NCBI GenBank assembly: GCA_002816875.1
Contig: MUCP01000013.1
Coordinates: 1-64,000, forward strand
Reading direction: 5' to 3'
Length of the DNA: 64,000 nt
From: SAR202 cluster bacterium Io17-Chloro-G2
GTDB lineage: Bacteria; Chloroflexota; Dehalococcoidia; Lucifugimonadales; UBA3495
Of the stretch, positions 58,693-64,000 are shown in pieces (position 1 is the first letter of the stretch; each line of letters begins with the position of its first letter). The notes under the pieces were generated by a model. The model was not told the origin of the DNA. It ran no database searches and saw only the letters and a list, made by a program, of their open reading frames with translations. Made by a program: the position numbers and the translations under genes.

Positions 58693-58884
58693 TTGATTTG
58701 GATTTTCATTGGCCTCATTGCATTTCTGGCATTCCTCGAGTTGATCATCCTTGGACTGATAGTATTCCTGACAATCCGTTTTGACGAAGCGAAAACCCGG
58801 GATACCAGAGAGAATCTCTGGAAAGGTTTCACCTCCATCCTAGGCGCGCTCATCGGACTCGTGGCTGGAAGAGGATTGAGTTGA
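58693..58884 (+). CDS. small single- or two-TM membrane protein
   Basis: 63 aa, strongly hydrophobic N-terminus; TTG start, between panB and panC. Confidence 0.35.
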   Translation: MIWIFIGLIAFLAFLELIILGLIVFLTIRFDEAKTRDTRENLWKGFTSILGALIGLVAGRGLS

Positions 58885-58912
58885 ACCACTACGCCGAAGG
58901 CTGATTTCGGAT

Positions 58913-59749
58913 ATGCGGGTTGCCACGTCGATCCCGGATCTCTCAACGCTCCTAAACAGTATTCCCCGTCCCCTGGGTCTGGTTCCCACCATGGGCGCTC
59001 TGCACGATGGCCACTTGGCGTTGGTTGAAAAGGCCCGCCGGGAGAACCAGTCGTTGGTGGCCACCATCTTCGTTAATCCAACCCAGTTTGGACCCCAAGA
59101 AGACCTGTCTGGTTACCCCAGAGACGAGAACAGAGACCTGGATATGCTCCGCCAACATGGGGTGGACCTGGTGTTCGCACCCACGGCGGAAGAGATGTAT
59201 CCGCAAGGCTTTGACACCTGGGTGGACGTCGGCGCCCTGGGGGACCGGCTGGAAGGCGCCCACCGGCCCGGACACTTTCGCGGGGTGGCCACGGTTGTTA
59301 CCAAGTTGTTTGGTCTGGTGCGGCCTGACCGGGCTTATTTCGGCCAAAAGGACGGCCAGCAGTTGGCGGTGATCCGCCGTATCGTACGGGACCTTAACCT
59401 GGGGCTGGAGGTCGTGGCCGTGCCCACGGTGCGCGACCCCGACGGGCTGGCGCAAAGCAGCCGCAACGCCTACCTGACACCCAGCCAGCGTAAAGCGGCG
59501 CCTGTGGTGTACCGGTCCCTTTGCCGGGCCAAAACGCTTTGGAGCAATGGAGAAAGGGACGCTGATAAGCTGCGGGCAGAAGTGAGGGCCGGTTTAGAAG
59601 GGGAACCGCTGGTGGAGACCATTGATTACGCCAGCGTGGCCCACGCCGAAAGTTTGGACGAATTGGACCAGGCGTCAGCTGGGGCAATGGTGTCTGTGGC
59701 GGTTAGGATCGGCCGCACCAGGTTGATTGACAACCTGATCCTCGAATAA
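58913..59749 (+). CDS. panC: pantoate--beta-alanine ligase
   Basis: LVPTMGALHDGHLALVEKAR, TIFVNPTQFGPQEDLSGYPR, GHFRGVATVVTKLFGLVRPDRAYFGQKDGQQL. Confidence 0.96.
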   Translation: MRVATSIPDLSTLLNSIPRPLGLVPTMGALHDGHLALVEKARRENQSLVATIFVNPTQFGPQEDLSGYPRDENRDLDMLRQHGVDLVFAPTAEEMYPQGFDTWVDVGALGDRLEGAHRPGHFRGVATVVTKLFGLVRPDRAYFGQKDGQQLAVIRRIVRDLNLGLEVVAVPTVRDPDGLAQSSRNAYLTPSQRKAAPVVYRSLCRAKTLWSNGERDADKLRAEVRAGLEGEPLVETIDYASVAHAESLDELDQASAGAMVSVAVRIGRTRLIDNLILE

Positions 59750-59866
59750 GACAGGGGCATTGGTCCTGCCCCGGCCTGCCGGCTAAGACAAGCGCGAATT
59801 TCGTCTTATATTGATGAACCCGAGGTGGATGATTCGCGTTACCGGCGGAGACGGCAGATGCCTGCA

Positions 59867-62278
59867 TCAACCACCCGTAGCGCTGGCTCCCTCGGAAACT
59901 CTCGCCCTTTTGACCCCGCTGATAGCGCCGTAAAACACTATTGCCAACAACGGCGAGGCGCCGGCAACTAGAAAAGCCGCGGTCACGCTAAAATGCGCCG
60001 CTATGAAGCCCAGAAACAACGCGCCGCCGCTCATTGCCACATCCCGGCCCATTGTGAAGGTGTTGATCGCGGCGCCTCGATTCTCGTTGGAGACGCTGTC
60101 CGCGGCAAACGCGGTGAGGGAGGGTATGACGGCGCCCATGCCCAAACCCAAGGTAGCGGCGAGCACCAGAAGTCCAAAGGCGGAGTGGGTCATAGGAATG
60201 AATAAGACCGAAACGCCGATAACCATCAGGCTGGGGAGGAAGATCACTGGAAATCCATACCTGTCGGATGCCCTGCCAGTTATCTGCTTTGCCGGAAAAG
60301 AGCCCAGTGCGACGATCAGCAGGAACAGTCCCGGGTTATTCAATCCCTGTTGAACTGCGTAAATGGGTAGAATGGTGAAGGTCACCACCCGCGCCATCCA
60401 TACTCCGAAGTTGACCACCGCGGCCACCCCAGCCTCTTTACGGAAGCTGTCGCTCAGCTTGGGAAGCCTACGAACGCCTTGGGGCCTGTAGGGGTCTCTG
60501 ACGAACAGAAAGGCGAGGACCGAAGCGCCGGCAATGGCGGCAGCGGCTAACGCCGCGACGGTGAAACTTCCTGATTGGGCTGGGGAAGCGGCGCCCTGGG
60601 GGCCCGAGTCGAAACTGACGAATTCCCCCAACATTAGCCATATGCCAACGACAGGCCCCAGACCCAACCCAAGTTGCGGAAATATACCGAATGCGGCTTG
60701 AGACTCCCCGCGGCGGTCGGGAGGCACGACTTCACCAACCATCGTGACTATGGCCGTGTAGGCCATGGCGAACCCCACGCCAAGTATGAATTGACCCAGG
60801 ATAAGAACCGCTGTCGATGGCGCCGACGCCAGAATCAGACACGCAATGGCGATCAGCGCGATTGAGACCGTGGCGATCGGTTTTCTTCCCTTCCCGTCAA
60901 CCAGCCATCCCACAAAAGGGCGAGTCAGCAGTTGGCTCAACCCCATGATGCCTATGATCCTGCTAACTTCATTGGCGCTTCCTCCCAGGGCCTGAACGTG
61001 CAGCGGGAGTGTAGGATGCAGGATGGACAGGCTCGCGGCAACCAGGAGCGTGCCAAGCGACACCAGCAAGAAGTTGGGATTGAGTATTCGCTCCTCGACG
61101 TACTCGAGGGCGGCTGAGACCATGAATATGTATCCCTGATCCTCGCCCACATCCAGGTATAATGGCGCCGCCACTTGGTCTCCGACGGTAGAGATGCTTT
61201 CCGCGCCGGCTTTGATCTGCTCCATCTGGCGCGGACTCAGGATGTGGCTTTTTACCAGGGTGACCGCAACCTCGCGTTCAGCTTGCGTGTCGTAACCCAG
61301 GTAGACTTCCTTCCTATTACCCTCGCCCAACAACCGCAGTAGCCGGTAACGTCCTCCACCGATGGTCGAGGGACGGCCTCTCACCAGCAGCACCGGGGCG
61401 CTCGAGCTGCGTACCAGGTGGTCGGCGACGCTGCCGTGCATCATGCGGCCTAGCCCTGTGCGCCCGTGAGTGCTCATTACCACCAAGTTGTCGGAGCCGC
61501 TATTTGCGGCCTCCACCATATGAAACCTGGGGTCTCCGTTTAAGATTCGATAGCTGACCTGTACGCCCTGTTGACTAAAGGTCTCAGCGCGGTCTTGCAG
61601 GTAGCTTTCCATTGTCTGAGGGGCTTGGGCTTCGACGTGGGCATCTGATTCCGATGGGCCAGCTTCCGCGCCAGACCTCTCAGATGCGACGTGGACCAGC
61701 TCTACGTCGAACTTGCCAGCCGTGGCGATGGCGCTGGCCTGCTGAAGAGCTAGCTCCGATAAGTGAGAACCGTCTAGCGGCACTACTAACTTGCTCCAGG
61801 AGATTTCGCGCCGGCTGGCGTCATCCGTGGGGCGGTATAGCAGTAGCGGCAGCGCCGACCGGCGCAGCACCTGCTCAGCTACGCTGCCGAGAGCTAACCG
61901 GCGTAATCCAGTACGCCCGTGGGTGCACATGGCGATGATGTCGGCACGGTGGCGGCTCCCCATAGCGACTATTTCTTCGGCAACCTCACCGTAGGCAATG
62001 TCGACGCTTACCTCAAGCCCACCCGATTGCAACTCGCCAGCCAGACCTCTCAAGTAATCCGACATCTCGTTTTGTTGAGAGAGCGTGGCCTGTGGATTTG
62101 AGCGTCGAAAGGGATGCGCCGCCATCCTGCGAATGGCGCTCCCTGTGGGAACCACCTGGACTAAGATTATGGAACTGCCGGTGCTGTGAGCGAGGGAGGC
62201 CGCCGGAGTTAGGATCTGCTCCGAATTAGGCGAGCCATCAACAGGCACGAGAATGCGGTTGAACTCAGGGTCGGCCAT
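59867..62278 (-). CDS. fusion protein: two UspA domains + truncated Ser/Thr-kinase-like N-lobe + MFS transporter
   Basis: Usp1 FNRILVPVDGSPNSEQIL...MCTHGRTGLRRLALGSVAEQVLRRS; Usp2 KLVVPLDGSHLSELAL...MSTHGRTGLGRMMHGSVADHLVRSS; kinase-like GGGRYRLLRLLGEGNRKEVYLGYDTQAEREVAVTLVK; MFS GWLVDGKGRKPIATVSIALIAIA. Confidence 0.9.
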   Translation of the reverse strand: MADPEFNRILVPVDGSPNSEQILTPAASLAHSTGSSIILVQVVPTGSAIRRMAAHPFRRSNPQATLSQQNEMSDYLRGLAGELQSGGLEVSVDIAYGEVAEEIVAMGSRHRADIIAMCTHGRTGLRRLALGSVAEQVLRRSALPLLLYRPTDDASRREISWSKLVVPLDGSHLSELALQQASAIATAGKFDVELVHVASERSGAEAGPSESDAHVEAQAPQTMESYLQDRAETFSQQGVQVSYRILNGDPRFHMVEAANSGSDNLVVMSTHGRTGLGRMMHGSVADHLVRSSSAPVLLVRGRPSTIGGGRYRLLRLLGEGNRKEVYLGYDTQAEREVAVTLVKSHILSPRQMEQIKAGAESISTVGDQVAAPLYLDVGEDQGYIFMVSAALEYVEERILNPNFLLVSLGTLLVAASLSILHPTLPLHVQALGGSANEVSRIIGIMGLSQLLTRPFVGWLVDGKGRKPIATVSIALIAIACLILASAPSTAVLILGQFILGVGFAMAYTAIVTMVGEVVPPDRRGESQAAFGIFPQLGLGLGPVVGIWLMLGEFVSFDSGPQGAASPAQSGSFTVAALAAAAIAGASVLAFLFVRDPYRPQGVRRLPKLSDSFRKEAGVAAVVNFGVWMARVVTFTILPIYAVQQGLNNPGLFLLIVALGSFPAKQITGRASDRYGFPVIFLPSLMVIGVSVLFIPMTHSAFGLLVLAATLGLGMGAVIPSLTAFAADSVSNENRGAAINTFTMGRDVAMSGGALFLGFIAAHFSVTAAFLVAGASPLLAIVFYGAISGVKRARVSEGASATGG

Positions 62279-62649
62279 TTGAACGCTCCAGTCGGTTGGC
62301 GGATCCGTTGGAAGATGTGTGCCGGACAGGCCCAGAATGCCGCGCCCATCCGTTGGGAATCATGACCTGCTATCAGATTGCCATGGTCATCGTCAACCAT
62401 AACTCCGCCCGCTAGGGTTGACGGGGTTGTCATGTACTGCGGAATGTTTGGCGTTCCAAGGTGAGCAGGAGACCAATGACCGCGTTCCTGTCTTCATCAC
62501 AAGCGGTACGATCATCTGAGGTGATTCGGGATTGCCGGAATATGGTTTGCCACCAGGACGAGTTTGTCAACAGGGCGCAGGAATAACCACTCCTGATGGG
62601 AAGCCCGTGGAACTACCGAGGTGCCGCTTAAGCCGAGTTTGGGGAAAGA

Positions 62650-63648
62650 TTACTCTTGGACCAGTTCCCTGACCGCCTCGGCGAAAGCGGGGATCACCTG
62701 CTCCCAGTCGCCAACCACCGCGTAACGCGCCTCTCTTAAGATGTTGGCTTCGGAGTCTTTGTTGATGGCCACGATGACCTTTGCGCCTGAGCATCCTGCC
62801 ATGTGCTGGCTAGCCCCGGATATGGCCACGGTGATGTAAAGGTCAGGCGTGATTGTCTTTCCGGTGAGTCCCACTTGATAGCTGGAAGGCACCCAGCCTG
62901 AGTCTACGGCGGCCCGGGAAGCGCCCACCGCGCCGCCCAATTGTTTGGCCAGGTCTTCTAACGCCGAGAACGGCTCGGGACCGCCCAGTCCCCTTCCTCC
63001 GGAAACCACCACCCTGGCGTCTTCTAGTTTTATGCCCTCGGCCTCTTCTTTTACGGTCTCGACCACCTGGCACCGGACCTGGGAAGCATCGATCTCCACC
63101 GGGAATGACACCACCTGGCCCTGGCGAGAGGCGTCCGCCTCCAGTGGCTCGTAGGCCTTGGGCCTGATGGCGGCTACTTGGGGACTGTAATTGCAGCTCA
63201 CCACCGCCACTGCGTTGCCGCCGTACACCGGACGGTTGGCCAAGAGTTTGCCCGACGAGGCATCCACCGAAACCTCGAGGCAGTCTTGGGCCAAGCCTAC
63301 ACCCAGCCTGAATGCCAGCCGGGGGGCCAATTCACGGCCCTGGTTGGTGCGCGCGACGAGAACGATCGACGGATTGGCTTCTTTGACCAGCGCTTCCATG
63401 GCGACGAGCTGAACGTCCACCTGGTAATCGGCCAGCAGGGGGTGGGTCACCGCGTAAACCTTGTCGGCCCCGTGGCTTATGGCTTGAGAGGAGGGCTGGT
63501 CCAGCGTGGCGCCGAAGACGCCTATGGCAAGCTCCTGGCCCAGGCTATCTGCCAACCCGCGGCCCGCGGCCAGCAGCTCCAAGGATGTGAGACTCAAATC
63601 GCCTGCCGCCACGTCTCCCAGGACTAAAACTCCAGATTCGTCTGCCAT
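62650..63648 (-). CDS. etfA: electron transfer flavoprotein subunit alpha
   Basis: [73 protein letters not shown]; start refined to MADESG. Confidence 0.95.
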   Translation of the reverse strand: MADESGVLVLGDVAAGDLSLTSLELLAAGRGLADSLGQELAIGVFGATLDQPSSQAISHGADKVYAVTHPLLADYQVDVQLVAMEALVKEANPSIVLVARTNQGRELAPRLAFRLGVGLAQDCLEVSVDASSGKLLANRPVYGGNAVAVVSCNYSPQVAAIRPKAYEPLEADASRQGQVVSFPVEIDASQVRCQVVETVKEEAEGIKLEDARVVVSGGRGLGGPEPFSALEDLAKQLGGAVGASRAAVDSGWVPSSYQVGLTGKTITPDLYITVAISGASQHMAGCSGAKVIVAINKDSEANILREARYAVVGDWEQVIPAFAEAVRELVQE

Positions 63649-63761
63649 GTTGGCCTCCGGTGGTCTTTCAATAACGGCTCCCATTCAACCTTAGACCTAG
63701 AATCAATCCTTGAACCAGAGGATCAGGTCTTGGCCGGGCAGCTGAGGTGTGAATGGGCTGA

Positions 63762-64000
63762 TTAAATAAGCTTGGCTTCCCGCAGCTTCAGGGCCAGCTG
63801 GCGGCCCGCGTCCGCCGCGTCCTCGCCCTCGATGATCTCGCATTGCTGTATGCGCTCGGGCACAAACAGGTCCAACAAGCTCAGACGGGGCTGAAGCTGG
63901 TCAGTCTCCACGTCCAGGTCCGCTGCCGTCCAGATGGTGGGAAGTTTGCGGGTGGCCGCCATGATTCCCCTAAGTGTTGGGTACCGGGGCTGCCCCAATT
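63762..64000 (-). CDS. etfB: electron transfer flavoprotein subunit beta, C-terminal part (5' end beyond window)
   Basis: GQPRYPTLRGIMAATRKLPTIWTAADL... directly upstream of etfA on the same strand. Confidence 0.85.
   Translation of the reverse strand, partial: LGQPRYPTLRGIMAATRKLPTIWTAADLDVETDQLQPRLSLLDLFVPERIQQCEIIEGEDAADAGRQLALKLREAKLI

Noticed and set aside
62279-62649. Possible small gene upstream of the Usp-MFS fusion
   Set aside because: Only a short ORF with no recognisable motif; treated as intergenic.
1-64000. tRNA or rRNA genes
   Set aside because: No cloverleaf with a convincing GGTTCRA-type T-arm and matching acceptor stem, and no rRNA signature, was seen by eye; tRNAscan-SE would be needed to exclude one.

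Overview
This 64 kb window is a dense bacterial chromosomal segment with high GC content. Its style (SDR, VOC, MFS, LLM and nitroreductase families, split TPP decarboxylases, kinase/AAA/cyclase fusions) suggests a Chloroflexota/SAR202-like or related environmental lineage; that assignment is inference only. It encodes three metal-uptake modules, each with a regulator: a Fur-family protein plus a NicO-type Ni/Co permease, an Fbp-like Fe ABC system plus a DtxR-type protein, and a Znu-like ABC system plus a Zur-like Fur protein. Housekeeping genes are asnS, gatA, gatC, panB, panC, etfA, partial etfB, sbcD and rnpB (RNase P RNA). The strongest discovery is a redoxin/iodothyronine-deiodinase-like gene at 54569-55306. 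It carries an in-frame TGA in the motif FGSYT-(TGA)-PPF, exactly where vertebrate deiodinases carry selenocysteine (FGSCT-Sec-PxF). A bSECIS-like hairpin with a GGU-containing loop follows at the expected distance. Other highlights are a Usp-Usp-kinase-N-lobe-MFS fusion protein, a kinase-AAA-TPR-cyclase protein with a C-terminal frameshift, a multiply disrupted CDF transporter, candidate Nur and Zur operators, several families of dispersed palindromic repeats (one nested inside another, one apparently inside the gatA coding frame), and a retropepsin-like protein lacking the catalytic Asp. No CRISPR array, rRNA, convincing tRNA or transposase was seen. All calls come from reading the sequence and the supplied ORF track; no searches were run.
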